Shown piece by piece: positions 8,138 through 16,625 of a DNA stretch of 64,000 bases. Origin of the DNA: Tenacibaculum pelagium (GTDB lineage Bacteria > Bacteroidota > Bacteroidia > Flavobacteriales > Flavobacteriaceae); contig NZ_JACGLS010000001.1 of the NCBI RefSeq assembly GCF_014062345.1, positions 930,001-994,000 of the forward strand. Direction: 5' to 3'. The notes beneath the pieces are model-generated. The model was not told the DNA's origin and did no database searches. It worked only from the letters and a program-made list of their open reading frames with translations. Position 1 is the stretch's first letter, and the number at the start of each line of letters is the position of its first letter. The translations under genes and the position numbers were made by a program.

Positions 8138-9187
8138 ATGGACATTGATATTCAGTTAATAGAACAATCTAAAATAGACTCGGTAGATTTTAATAACCTA
8201 ACTTTCGGACGCACTTTTACCGATCATATGTTAGTTTGTAATTTTGCTGATGGAAAATGGCAAACTCCACAAATAAAACCATACGGACCAATGTTGTTTG
8301 AACCATCTGCAAGAGTTTTTCATTACGGACAAGCTGTTTTTGAAGGAATGAAAGCTTTTAAAGATGATAATGATGATGTGTTTTTGTTTAGACCTGATGA
8401 GAATTTTAATCGTATAAACAAATCTGCAGAACGTTTGGCAATGCCACATGTACCGGAAGATGTTTTTACTGAGGGATTAAAGAAATTATTAGAGATTGAG
8501 AATGATTGGATAAAAAAAGGATTTGGTAATTCTTTATACATCCGTCCATTTATTATAGCTACAGAAGGTGCTATTGCAGCATCGCCTGCTGAAGAATATC
8601 AATTTATTATTATTTGTTCTCCTGCTCAATCATATTATGCTGGAGAAGTAAGAGTAATTTTTGCTGAGAAATATAGTAGATCTGCTGATGGTGGAGTTGG
8701 TTATGCAAAAGCTGCAGGTAATTATGCTGCACAATTTTACCCTACAAGCTTAGCTCATAAACAAGGATATCAACAAATTATTTGGACAGACGCTAGTACC
8801 CACCAATATTTAGAAGAAGCTGGAACTATGAATATCTTTTTCAGAATTGGAGATAAATTAGTTACAGCACCTAATAATGATAGAATTTTAGATGGAGTTA
8901 CCAGAAAATCTATCATCCAATTAGCTAATGACAATAATATCGAAATAGAAGTTCGTAGAGTATCGGTTAGTGAAATTAAAGAAGCCGCGAGATTAGGTGA
9001 ATTAAAAGAAATTTTTGGTTCTGGTACTGCTGCTGTTATTAATCCTATTAAAGGTTTTAAGCACCAAGATTATGTTTTTGAATTACCCGAGTTAACAAAT
9101 TCTTACGCTAGTTTGTTTAAAGAAAAGCTACTTAACATTCAATATAACAAATCTGAAGACAAGCATAATTGGCGTGTTAAAATCTAA
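8138..9187 (+). CDS. ilvE: Branched-chain amino acid aminotransferase
   Basis: PLP-dependent fold-type IV transaminase making or degrading leucine, isoleucine and valine with 2-oxoglutarate/glutamate. The 349-residue length and motifs match class II BCATs: FHYGQAVFEGMKAF near residue 62, RPDEN, the PLP lysine K191 in GYAKAAGNYA, LEEAGTMN and the phosphate-binding GSGTAA. A purine-rich AAAAGGGGAAAA run just before the ATG is a rare clear Shine-Dalgarno-like site in this window. It is monocistronic; no ilv or leu genes are adjacent. Confidence 0.95.
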   Translation: MDIDIQLIEQSKIDSVDFNNLTFGRTFTDHMLVCNFADGKWQTPQIKPYGPMLFEPSARVFHYGQAVFEGMKAFKDDNDDVFLFRPDENFNRINKSAERLAMPHVPEDVFTEGLKKLLEIENDWIKKGFGNSLYIRPFIIATEGAIAASPAEEYQFIIICSPAQSYYAGEVRVIFAEKYSRSADGGVGYAKAAGNYAAQFYPTSLAHKQGYQQIIWTDASTHQYLEEAGTMNIFFRIGDKLVTAPNNDRILDGVTRKSIIQLANDNNIEIEVRRVSVSEIKEAARLGELKEIFGSGTAAVINPIKGFKHQDYVFELPELTNSYASLFKEKLLNIQYNKSEDKHNWRVKI

Positions 9188-9253
9188 CTTTCATTAAAAA
9201 AAGCTATATTAGTAATTCAGAATCAATTTATTAAAAGAAAATTCTAGAGGAAA

Positions 9254-10321
9254 ATGAAAAATATTGTACCAGCAATTTTATCGATAATAGTAGGATTTGC
9301 TGTTTCGTCTTTTGCTTTAAACAAATACATGGATATTGATCCGAAGGATTCTAATCCAACAATTGAGCTTACACAAACTGACAACGAAACATCTGCTAGT
9401 TTAGACGATACTTCTAATGAAGATAATTCAACTACAGAGGCTGAAACTCCTACAGAAGAAGAAACTTCAACAGATAATTTAACTGAAGAAAACAATGAGC
9501 CTTCAACTGAAGGAGACCTTGCAAATACTGAAACTGAAGATTCTGATGCACCAACCGAAGAAACAGCAGAGGCTACTATTGAAGATGAAGTTACTGAGGT
9601 TCCAGAAACTGAAAACACAACTGAAGTAGCGACTATCGATTTAGATAAAATTCAAGATAGTTACGACAACTGGAATACTTATACAAAACAAAACATCGAC
9701 TTAATGTCAACTTACGTTCCTATCGATGATAAAGGTGCTAAAGTTGAAAAAGGTATTTTTTTAACTCTATTAAGAACCGGAGCTTACATTCCTGTTAAAT
9801 CAGAAAGCAAAGGAAAAACTCAATATACACTTACAAATATTGAAGAATCTGCTGATGAAAAAATTAAAAAATCTATTGTAGGTAAAGCTACAGTTGCTCA
9901 TAAGTATTTTAAAATGGAAGGTAAAAGACTTCCTGCATATGAATTTGTAGATTTAAAAGGCAAGTCTCATAACAAAGCAGATACAAAAGGAAAAATACTA
10001 GTTTTAAAATGCTGGTTTATTAACTGCAAAGTTTGTGTTGAAGAGTTTCCTCAACTAAACGCTTTAGTTGAAAAATACAAAGGTGATAAAATTGAATTTG
10101 TAAGTTTAGCTTTTGATGAAAAAGACAAACTAATAGAATTCTTAAAAACCAAAGACTTTAAATATGTTACTATACCTGAGCAAAAGAATTATATGTCTAA
10201 AAAACTAAAGGTAAAACAATACCCTACTCATTTAATTGTAGACGCAAACGGAAGAATTATAAAAATGGTTAATAATGTTAAAACATTAACCGCAGAACTC
10301 TCTCGTATAACAGGTAAATAA
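9254..10321 (+). CDS. Membrane-anchored TlpA/thioredoxin-like protein with acidic linker
   Basis: A 355-residue protein in three parts. First is an N-terminal membrane anchor or uncleaved signal (residues 5-22). Next is a long low-complexity linker of about 85 residues, almost entirely Glu, Thr, Asp and Ser (residues 35-125). Last is a C-terminal TlpA/AhpC-type thioredoxin fold with the redox pair C258-x-x-C261 in WFINCKVC, followed by EFPQLN and a KQYPTHLIVD cis-proline segment. It should act on the periplasmic side in thiol-disulfide exchange. The substrate is unknown. The linker probably spans the periplasm or keeps the redox domain away from the membrane. Confidence 0.82.
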   Translation: MKNIVPAILSIIVGFAVSSFALNKYMDIDPKDSNPTIELTQTDNETSASLDDTSNEDNSTTEAETPTEEETSTDNLTEENNEPSTEGDLANTETEDSDAPTEETAEATIEDEVTEVPETENTTEVATIDLDKIQDSYDNWNTYTKQNIDLMSTYVPIDDKGAKVEKGIFLTLLRTGAYIPVKSESKGKTQYTLTNIEESADEKIKKSIVGKATVAHKYFKMEGKRLPAYEFVDLKGKSHNKADTKGKILVLKCWFINCKVCVEEFPQLNALVEKYKGDKIEFVSLAFDEKDKLIEFLKTKDFKYVTIPEQKNYMSKKLKVKQYPTHLIVDANGRIIKMVNNVKTLTAELSRITGK

Positions 10322-10323
10322 AT

Positions 10324-10354
10324 AAAAAAGCTCATCCTTTAGATGAGCTTTTTT
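10324..10354. terminator. Bidirectional terminator
   Basis: A 13-base inverted repeat (AAAAAAGCTCATC and its complement) around a 5-base loop, between the stop codons of the converging TlpA-like and MazG-like genes. Confidence 0.85.
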
Positions 10355-10360
10355 ATTTTA

Positions 10361-10747
10361 TTATTTATCCAATATTTGCTTAATATTAGGCTTAAAGTAA
10401 TTAGGTCCTTTTAAAACCTTACCATCTTCTCGATAAATTGGTTTACCATCTTCGCCTAATTTACTCATATTACTACGTTGAATCTCATTAAACACTTCTT
10501 CAATTTTGTGCTGCATGCCGTGTTCTATGATAGTACCACATAAAATATATAGCATATCTCCTAGTGCATCTGCAACCTCAACTAAATCGTTGTTTTTTGC
10601 TGCCTCTAAATACTCTTCGTTTTCCTCTTTCATTAATTCAAAACGCAATTGCTTCCTGTCATTAGAAATAGCTACAGTTGGCTCGTTTTGAATGTTTAAT
10701 TTAAATGCTGAATGAAATTCATGTACTGCTTTTATCTTATTTTTCAT
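10361..10747 (-). CDS. MazG-like nucleoside triphosphate pyrophosphohydrolase
   Basis: A 128-residue all-alpha NTP pyrophosphohydrolase-like protein. The metal-binding residues appear as E-E-N-E-E-Y near residue 42 and E-V-A-D-A-L-G-D near residue 57, the ExxE...ExxD arrangement of the MazG/HisE superfamily. The C-terminal part (GPNYFKPNIKQIL) resembles phosphoribosyl-ATP pyrophosphohydrolase-like phage and bacterial proteins. It could hydrolyse a non-canonical NTP (house-cleaning); the substrate is unknown. Its start is one base from the stop of the HAD gene, so the three genes 10361-12161 form a likely operon. Confidence 0.75.
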   Translation of the reverse strand: MKNKIKAVHEFHSAFKLNIQNEPTVAISNDRKQLRFELMKEENEEYLEAAKNNDLVEVADALGDMLYILCGTIIEHGMQHKIEEVFNEIQRSNMSKLGEDGKPIYREDGKVLKGPNYFKPNIKQILDK

Positions 10748-10748
10748 T

Positions 10749-11429
10749 TTATATAATTTCTAATTGTGTTTGTATTTTATTAAAGTCAAAATTAGTCCAA
10801 TCACTAATATGGCTTTTTATGTTTTCTTCTTGAAAATCTTTTAAATTTTTATCTCTAATTCCTAAAAAGTGAATCCCTAAATTTTTGGCTGTTCTTAAAT
10901 CCCAAATTCCATCTCCTACCGAAATAATATTCTCGAATTTATTTACTGAAAAATATGTTTTTGCTTTTTGAATAGCTGAACTAACTATTTCTTCTCTAGT
11001 GTAAAAACTATTAGAAGCTTCAACCAAGTTAGGAACAAAATTAATATTCGCTTGTTCTAATTTTATTAAAGCAGGCTTCAACAAAGAGCCTGTAGCAAAA
11101 CAAATGGCGTAATCAGTTTCTCTCATAAAAAAATCAACCACTTTACCTGCTCCGCTTATTTCTTTAGTTTTTGGAAGTGCTAAAAATAATTCTGCCATTT
11201 TGATTTCAAATTCAGGAATAAACGAATTATTGAAATCCTTTTTAAAATTAGCTTCATAGTTTTTCTTTAAAATATAACTATCAGTCATATTTTTATACGT
11301 TTTCCAATTTTTATTAATTTCAGATATTCCGAAATGCAGCATTGCATCCACGTACGATTGTTGATGCTGATTTTCGCTTTTAGTTAAAGTATCATCTATA
11401 TCGAAAACTATTAAATTATTCTTTTTCAT
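10749..11429 (-). CDS. HAD-family hydrolase
   Basis: A 226-residue haloacid dehalogenase-superfamily phosphatase-like protein. Motif I is FDIDDTLT near residue 9 (nucleophile Asp and general acid Asp), motif II is the FATGS segment near residue 116, and motif IV is SVGDGIWDLRTAKNLG near residue 167. The four-helix cap between motifs I and II resembles phosphoglycolate phosphatase-type enzymes, but the substrate cannot be assigned. It sits between SDR and MazG-like genes with essentially no spacing, consistent with one transcript. Confidence 0.82.
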   Translation of the reverse strand: MKKNNLIVFDIDDTLTKSENQHQQSYVDAMLHFGISEINKNWKTYKNMTDSYILKKNYEANFKKDFNNSFIPEFEIKMAELFLALPKTKEISGAGKVVDFFMRETDYAICFATGSLLKPALIKLEQANINFVPNLVEASNSFYTREEIVSSAIQKAKTYFSVNKFENIISVGDGIWDLRTAKNLGIHFLGIRDKNLKDFQEENIKSHISDWTNFDFNKIQTQLEII

Positions 11430-12161
11430 TTAGGTTGCTATTTTTAATAAGCGTGCCGGTACTATTTTTAAAACCCAAGCAATCAGTCTCCATCTTTTAG
11501 AAATATAAGCTACTCGTTTTTTCTTTTTTATTGCTGAATAAATTTGATTTGTAGCTTTTTCAAGAGAAACCATCCAGAAAATTTCATCTCCTAAAGCCAT
11601 CGCTGTATCTACAAATCCAGGTCGAATATCAGTAATAAAAACCTTTTTAGATTTTATCGTTTTTGTTTTAATATATAAACTCTCTAAATATGCTTTTTGA
11701 TATGCTTTTGATGCAAAATATGAAGGTGCTGATCTATTTCCTCGAAGTGAAGCTATTGATGAGATTCCTACTAAATGCCCAAATTGTTGCTTCTTAAACA
11801 AGTTATAAGCCAGTCCGTATAACTTAGTTGCTCCTACTACATTTGTTTGAACTGTTTTATTTTCAATATCCCAAGCTAACTTAGTATTTACTTCTCCGAC
11901 ACCAGATGAATGAATAATTAAATGTACCTCACCTAATTCGTTAATTAAAGCATTAAAAGTGCTTTCGAGTTTTTCAACTTGAGTAATATCATTTTGCTTA
12001 ACAATAACTTGATTAGGATATAGCTTTTTTAACGCTTCTAACTTTTCTAATCTCCTCCCTGTAACCGCAACTATATATCCATCTTTAACCAACAACTCAG
12101 TTAAGTTTTTACCTATACCAGATGTAGCTCCGAAAACAATTGCTGTTTTAGTTTTCTTCAT
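11430..12161 (-). CDS. SDR-family oxidoreductase
   Basis: A 243-residue short-chain dehydrogenase/reductase. The NAD(P)-binding GATSGIGKNL is at residues 11-20, an Arg-rich GRRLEK follows at the position that favours NADPH, and the catalytic set is Ser in GISSIASL with YFASK (YxxxK) about residue 150. The substrate is unknown. The C-terminal helix (WRLIAWVLKIVPARLL) is hydrophobic and may touch the membrane. Its stop is directly adjacent to the ATG of the HAD gene. It is divergent from a small membrane protein gene 39 bases away. Confidence 0.85.
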   Translation of the reverse strand: MKKTKTAIVFGATSGIGKNLTELLVKDGYIVAVTGRRLEKLEALKKLYPNQVIVKQNDITQVEKLESTFNALINELGEVHLIIHSSGVGEVNTKLAWDIENKTVQTNVVGATKLYGLAYNLFKKQQFGHLVGISSIASLRGNRSAPSYFASKAYQKAYLESLYIKTKTIKSKKVFITDIRPGFVDTAMALGDEIFWMVSLEKATNQIYSAIKKKKRVAYISKRWRLIAWVLKIVPARLLKIAT

Positions 12162-12176
12162 TCTAAAATCATTCTT

Positions 12177-12184
12177 TAACTTTG
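12177..12184 (+). promoter_or_regulatory. -7 promoter box for the small membrane protein gene
   Basis: TAACTTTG matches TAnnTTTG, 16 bases before the ATG at 12201, implying a very short 5' leader. Confidence 0.5.
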
Positions 12185-12200
12185 CTAAAAATACAATTTT

Positions 12201-12416
12201 ATGTTTACACTTATTGCTGCTAAAATGTTTACAACTGGTAGAATTATTTTTGCTAGTTTATTTATTATTGCTTTTACAGGTTTAATGATTTTTAGCTACA
12301 AAAAGGATGCTAAGAACAACAAAAAGCATTACCAAAATGGAGCTTTATATGTAGCTATTGGGATTGTAGCGGTTATCGCGTTGTTATTTCTTTCGAAATT
12401 TTTGATAAAAGGTTAA
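12201..12416 (+). CDS. Small two-helix membrane protein (71 aa)
   Basis: A short protein with two strongly hydrophobic helices (residues 13-31 and 48-67) joined by a basic loop rich in Lys and Asn. It has its own promoter box and an ATG at 12201; an internal Met at residue 9 is an alternative start. The frame ends 4 bases inside the converging Kir-channel gene. I recognise it only as the kind of small membrane protein common in Flavobacteriaceae; no function can be given. The layout argues it is real rather than a chance frame. Confidence 0.7.
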   Translation: MFTLIAAKMFTTGRIIFASLFIIAFTGLMIFSYKKDAKNNKKHYQNGALYVAIGIVAVIALLFLSKFLIKG

Positions 12417-13333
12417 TTCATCTTTTCTACTTCATTCAATTTTTCGTGATCTAAAACAGTGTATCCTTCTTCATTAAACTGAAATGATTTTTTATACTTT
12501 ACTCCCGAAATTAAATCATCAAAATCATAAGAAGTTATTTGATATACTTTTTGCCCAAAAGATTCTTCATGATACTGAATAAGTCCGTAGAGTTTTGCTT
12601 CTAAGTTTTCTATTTCTTTATCAGAATACTTAAATAACGGGCTTTTTTCATCTATTTCATGTACAATTGTCCAAACCGTAGGTAAATACATTATTTTATC
12701 TCGCTCTAATTTTAAACGATAAAATTCTCTTTTATACTCTCCATTTTTATCTTTTTCATTAATGGAAAGTGTTACCGATATTTCTGGTTCAATCATCACA
12801 GTTTTTCTACTATTCATTAATCGAAACATAATAGCTCTATGTTCTTTAAAATCACGTAAAATTATATTGTCGCTAAAATGAATTGCTGCTTTTGCTTTTG
12901 AAAATCGACCATATAATAACCCAGTAATAAAAGAGAAACTAAGTAACCCTATCATCGCTTCAAAAGCTGCTATTAAATTTGCTGTAACACCTTGTGGAGC
13001 AATTCCGCCATAACCAACTGTAGTTAATGTTTGAGCACTAAAGAAAAAACCGTTTAAAAAATCATCAATAAAATTTCCTCTTGACGGAGTTATTTCTTCA
13101 ATACCAATGGCCATATAAACAAAACCAAAAATTATATTTAAAAAAGTATATCCTAATACAATAAGTAGAAAAAATTGCCACCAGGATAACTCTATAAAGA
13201 AAGTATATAAATCGTCTAAATTGAATTTCTTATTTACATGAATTACATTAGAGCTTCCATCTTTATTTACTATACCTTTAATATTCTTTTTTGAATTATG
13301 CCCTAAGCCAGGATCTTTAATCTTTTTTCCCAT
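12413..13333 (-). CDS. Inward-rectifier type potassium channel (KirBac-like)
   Basis: A 306-residue Kir-family channel subunit. It has two transmembrane helices (about residues 50-75 and 118-142) with a pore loop between them carrying the selectivity filter TTVGYGG (residues 104-110), then a cytoplasmic immunoglobulin-like IRK domain. The second helix is followed by LLYGRFSKAKA, matching the Kir junction. An aromatic WW pair precedes helix 1. It should form an inner-membrane K+ channel tetramer; the ligand and gating are unknown. Its stop overlaps the converging small membrane protein gene by 4 bases. Confidence 0.92.
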   Translation of the reverse strand: MGKKIKDPGLGHNSKKNIKGIVNKDGSSNVIHVNKKFNLDDLYTFFIELSWWQFFLLIVLGYTFLNIIFGFVYMAIGIEEITPSRGNFIDDFLNGFFFSAQTLTTVGYGGIAPQGVTANLIAAFEAMIGLLSFSFITGLLYGRFSKAKAAIHFSDNIILRDFKEHRAIMFRLMNSRKTVMIEPEISVTLSINEKDKNGEYKREFYRLKLERDKIMYLPTVWTIVHEIDEKSPLFKYSDKEIENLEAKLYGLIQYHEESFGQKVYQITSYDFDDLISGVKYKKSFQFNEEGYTVLDHEKLNEVEKMN

Positions 13334-13362
13334 TCGTATTTTCTTTATGCTTTAAAAATACA

Positions 13363-13394
13363 AAAAACCGACACTGAATTCAGTATCGGTTTTT
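13363..13394 (-). terminator. Terminator of the M49 peptidase gene
   Basis: Arms AAAAACCGA and TCGGTTTTT enclose the palindromic ACTGAATTCAGT with one C-A mismatch. It lies between the peptidase stop and the Kir-channel ATG on the minus strand. Confidence 0.8.
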
Positions 13395-13417
13395 ACAATT
13401 CTTATTCTGTAAAGTTT

Positions 13418-15451
13418 TTAGTTCTTAGTTGGTAAGAAATTATAATTCTTAGCATAGAACTTCATTTGCTCTTCAAATGTTTTTGGTTGTGTAACTTTCA
13501 CATCCGTAATATTTCCATCAGCATCTGTAACTGTTTCTAATACTGGATTTACAAATCCACGGTAAGGAGCAGCTGTAAACTTTTCGTTTCTTTTTAAAAC
13601 TTCTTTATGTAAATCTTGATTTACCTTAACTCCGTAACCTTCTACTAATGCTTTCGCAGCTTCAAAATCTCCTTCAGACTTAATACGTTGTGCTTCTTTT
13701 AATAAACGCCCAAAAATTTCACGCAACTTTTTATAATCATTAATATTATAATATGTTTTTCCATCACGTGTAATCTTCTCAATTACATTGTCTTTTTCTC
13801 CTTGCTCAAAAGCCCAAGCAGAAACCCATTGACGGTTTACCATATGATCTTCCTCAATATCATCTCCTAAGTTAATACGCACTAATTGTGTCAGCAATCC
13901 ATTTCTGATATATCCATCATAAGCAGCTTTTCCAATATTTTCCCAATTATCAACTAATCCTAACTCTTGTAATTTAGGATCCATTAAGTAATACAGTCCT
14001 ACTAAATCAGCACGACCTTCTTCCATAGTAGAAGCATAATTTTGTAATGTTTCTTTTGGCTGACCAATACCTTTGTTAATTGTACCTGATGCATGCCCAA
14101 CAACTTCATGTAAAGCTGTGTGTAATTTATCTGCTTTTTGACCGTATTTAATTTCTAAATCAATCTCTTCTTGATCATTTGCAAACTCTTTTAAACGATC
14201 TGTACCTCCTGCATTATTATCAGCATTTGTAATATTTCCTAATGAAACAGATTTAGATCCATGCTCTTGACGAATCCAGTTATTATTTGGTAAGTTCACT
14301 CCAATTGGTGTGCTTGGAGAAGCATCTCCTGCTTCACCAGCAACATTCACAGTTTTATAAGAAACACCTACAACATTTTTCTTCTTATGATTTTCATCTA
14401 AAGGTGAATTATCTTCAAACCATTGTGCGTTTTCAGATAAAACAGCCATTTTACGAGACATGTCAAAATCTTTTATTTCTACAATTGTTTCATAAGAACC
14501 ACGATATCCTTTCGGGTCGTTATAGACCTCGATAAAACCGTTAATCCAATCAATATTTCCTTCGGTAGAAGTTACCCAAGCAATACAATATTTATCCCAA
14601 GTATCTAAACTACCTGTTTTATAATATTCAATTAATAAACCTAAAGCTTCTGCTTGCTTTTCGTTTTCAGCAACACCTTTTGCTTTTTCTAACCAACCAA
14701 TAATTTTATCGATTGCTTGCCCATACATTCCACCAGATTTCCAAACTTTCTCAACTAACTTTCCATTTTCACGAACCAGTTTAGAATTTAATCCAGCTTC
14801 AATTGGTTGATCTTTTGGACCTTTATAAGCTTTTGCATAAAAATCTGCTACTTCAGTACTAGTAACGTCTGGTCCGTAAAAGTTAACTGCAGAAGCCAAT
14901 ACATTATCAACTCCAGCTTTCTTATTTACCTTTTTAGCGTCTTTATCATTAAAAATAACACTAAAGGCATCACCTGTAAGCTCAGTATTGGTCGATTGTA
15001 ATAACCCATATAAGTATTCATTTGAAAACTCAGGTTTAATCTTATCATTTGAATAGTGGTGGTGGATTCCGTTTGAAAACCAAACTCTTTTTAAGTAAGT
15101 TTTAAAATCTTGGAATTCTTTACTATCTCTATCTCCTTTATAAGTGTTATTGATATTTTCTAAAGCTGCTCTAATCTCTAAATTATGTCGGTAATTTTGA
15201 TCCCACATAATATCACGACCAGCCAAACCAGCTTGAGTTAAATAATACACTAACTTTTTTTCTTTTAAAGTTAATTCGTCAAATCCAGGAATTTGATAAC
15301 GCATTACGCGTACATCTGCAAACTGTTCAACTACATAATTAAATTCTGCCTTAGTTATTTCTTCTGGTTGCTTTTCTTCCTTTTTATCAACTGCACAAGA
15401 GGTTAACAATCCTGCTACTGCAACTGAATAAAAAACATGTTTTAATTTCAT
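13418..15451 (-). CDS. Dipeptidyl-peptidase III family (M49) lipoprotein
   Basis: A 677-residue zinc metallopeptidase of family M49, which removes dipeptides from peptide N-termini. The zinc motif is the family-specific HExxGH, H448-E-V-V-G-H453, with the second motif EEGRAD about 53 residues later supplying the third ligand. The length equals the Bacteroides DPP III group. An N-terminal lipoprotein signal (LLTSCAVDK) places it on the membrane, unlike cytosolic eukaryotic DPP III, so it probably trims peptides in the periplasm or at the outer membrane. It is monocistronic with its own terminator. Confidence 0.93.
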   Translation of the reverse strand: MKLKHVFYSVAVAGLLTSCAVDKKEEKQPEEITKAEFNYVVEQFADVRVMRYQIPGFDELTLKEKKLVYYLTQAGLAGRDIMWDQNYRHNLEIRAALENINNTYKGDRDSKEFQDFKTYLKRVWFSNGIHHHYSNDKIKPEFSNEYLYGLLQSTNTELTGDAFSVIFNDKDAKKVNKKAGVDNVLASAVNFYGPDVTSTEVADFYAKAYKGPKDQPIEAGLNSKLVRENGKLVEKVWKSGGMYGQAIDKIIGWLEKAKGVAENEKQAEALGLLIEYYKTGSLDTWDKYCIAWVTSTEGNIDWINGFIEVYNDPKGYRGSYETIVEIKDFDMSRKMAVLSENAQWFEDNSPLDENHKKKNVVGVSYKTVNVAGEAGDASPSTPIGVNLPNNNWIRQEHGSKSVSLGNITNADNNAGGTDRLKEFANDQEEIDLEIKYGQKADKLHTALHEVVGHASGTINKGIGQPKETLQNYASTMEEGRADLVGLYYLMDPKLQELGLVDNWENIGKAAYDGYIRNGLLTQLVRINLGDDIEEDHMVNRQWVSAWAFEQGEKDNVIEKITRDGKTYYNINDYKKLREIFGRLLKEAQRIKSEGDFEAAKALVEGYGVKVNQDLHKEVLKRNEKFTAAPYRGFVNPVLETVTDADGNITDVKVTQPKTFEEQMKFYAKNYNFLPTKN

Positions 15452-15486
15452 TTTATTTTGATTTTCTGACGCTAAATGTACAAATT

Positions 15487-16047
15487 TTAAACTTCCTTAT
15501 ATCTAAAACAATCTGTAGTATGATCGTTTACCATACCCATAGATTGCATGTACGCATAAATAACTGTTGATCCTACAAACTTAAACCCTCTCTTTTTTAA
15601 ATCTTTTGATATTTTATCTGATAACTCAGTTGTCGCAGGAACATCTTCACGTTTATCAAAAACATTTATAATTGGTTTTCCATTAGTATAATTCCAAAAG
15701 AATTTTGAAAAAGAACCAAACTCTTGCTGAACTTCCATAAAAAGTTTTGCGTTGGTAATTGCGCTTCTTATTTTTAACTTATTCCTAATAATACCAGTAT
15801 CCAGAAGTAACTCTTCATACTTCTTTTCAGAATAGTTTGCAATTTTTTTATAATCGAAGTTGTCAAATGCTTTTCGAAAATTTTCTCTTTTCTTTAAAAT
15901 TGTAATCCAACTAAGACCCGCTTGAAAAGTTTCTAAAATTAAAAACTCAAACAATACAGCATCATCAAAAGTTGGTACTCCCCATTCTTGATCGTGATAT
16001 TCAATATATAATGGATCATCGCTTACCCAAAAGCATCTTTTCTTCAT
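15487..16047 (-). CDS. tag: DNA-3-methyladenine glycosylase I
   Basis: A 186-residue base-excision repair enzyme that removes 3-methyladenine. Family hallmarks are present: the N-terminal RCFWVSDDPLYIEYHDQEWG with Cys and His of the zinc site, the FQAGLSWITIL helix-hairpin-helix region near residue 44, and a C-terminal NDHTTDCFRY supplying the remaining His and Cys ligands. Length is standard. The gene is divergent from the DUF6146 lipoprotein gene and lies just upstream of the peptidase gene, with 35 bases between them. Confidence 0.95.
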   Translation of the reverse strand: MKKRCFWVSDDPLYIEYHDQEWGVPTFDDAVLFEFLILETFQAGLSWITILKKRENFRKAFDNFDYKKIANYSEKKYEELLLDTGIIRNKLKIRSAITNAKLFMEVQQEFGSFSKFFWNYTNGKPIINVFDKREDVPATTELSDKISKDLKKRGFKFVGSTVIYAYMQSMGMVNDHTTDCFRYKEV

Positions 16048-16146
16048 TTTTATAAATTTAAAGCTGAAAATTACTGTTAAACCAATTAAAAATCAATGAA
16101 AAACGGAATAATTTTTGCAATTTTATAATTATAAATATCACTGAAT

Positions 16147-16575
16147 ATGAAAGTCTTAAAATACTTAACGTTAGCCTTAATAGTATTTATTACATTTTAC
16201 GCTTGCGGAACATCACCTATAAAAAACAATTCACAAACTAAAGAAGAGCCTGTAGTTATAAAAAATGATTCGTTAGAATACGAAATCATTATTATCGACC
16301 CTGGTTTTACTGCTTATTTAAATTCTATAGCACGACCAGTTGGATTTCACTCTCAAACTTTTTTAGAAAACAGAAACCGCATGATGGTTCCTATTTGGAA
16401 CATGAGAGCTTTAAACCCAGCGCAGTTTAACCTCAACATATATGAGAATCAAATTGATTATAGCCCGCATATAAACTATGGATATGAAGTAAACTACAAA
16501 CTCTTTAATTATTTTATGTTCGCTCAACAAAAATACCGAATGAGGTTAGGTAGCTTTTCTAATATTAACCGTTAA
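16147..16575 (+). CDS. Conserved Bacteroidota lipoprotein (DUF6146-like)
   Basis: A 142-residue lipoprotein with a signal ending TFYACGTS (lipidated Cys near residue 20). The mature part carries IIDPGFTAYLNSIARP and the RNRMMVPIWN segment, followed by YGYEVNYKLFNYFMFAQQKY, a pattern I associate with DUF6146, though that name is from memory. The function is unknown. It precedes sppA by 50 bases, but sppA has its own promoter box, so co-transcription is uncertain. Confidence 0.7.
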   Translation: MKVLKYLTLALIVFITFYACGTSPIKNNSQTKEEPVVIKNDSLEYEIIIIDPGFTAYLNSIARPVGFHSQTFLENRNRMMVPIWNMRALNPAQFNLNIYENQIDYSPHINYGYEVNYKLFNYFMFAQQKYRMRLGSFSNINR

Positions 16576-16596
16576 AAAACACAATGTTAAATAATG

Positions 16597-16604
16597 TATA
16601 TTTG
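16597..16604 (+). promoter_or_regulatory. -7 promoter box for sppA
   Basis: TATATTTG, an exact TAnnTTTG match, 21 bases before the sppA ATG. Confidence 0.55.
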
Positions 16605-16625
16605 CCAAAAAATTAACTATTCAAC

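Noticed and set aside
9244..9618. A 124-residue Ser/Val-rich reading frame on the minus strand.
   Set aside because: It is the reverse image of the Glu/Thr-rich linker of the TlpA-like gene; its composition follows from codon choice and there is no domain or promoter for it.
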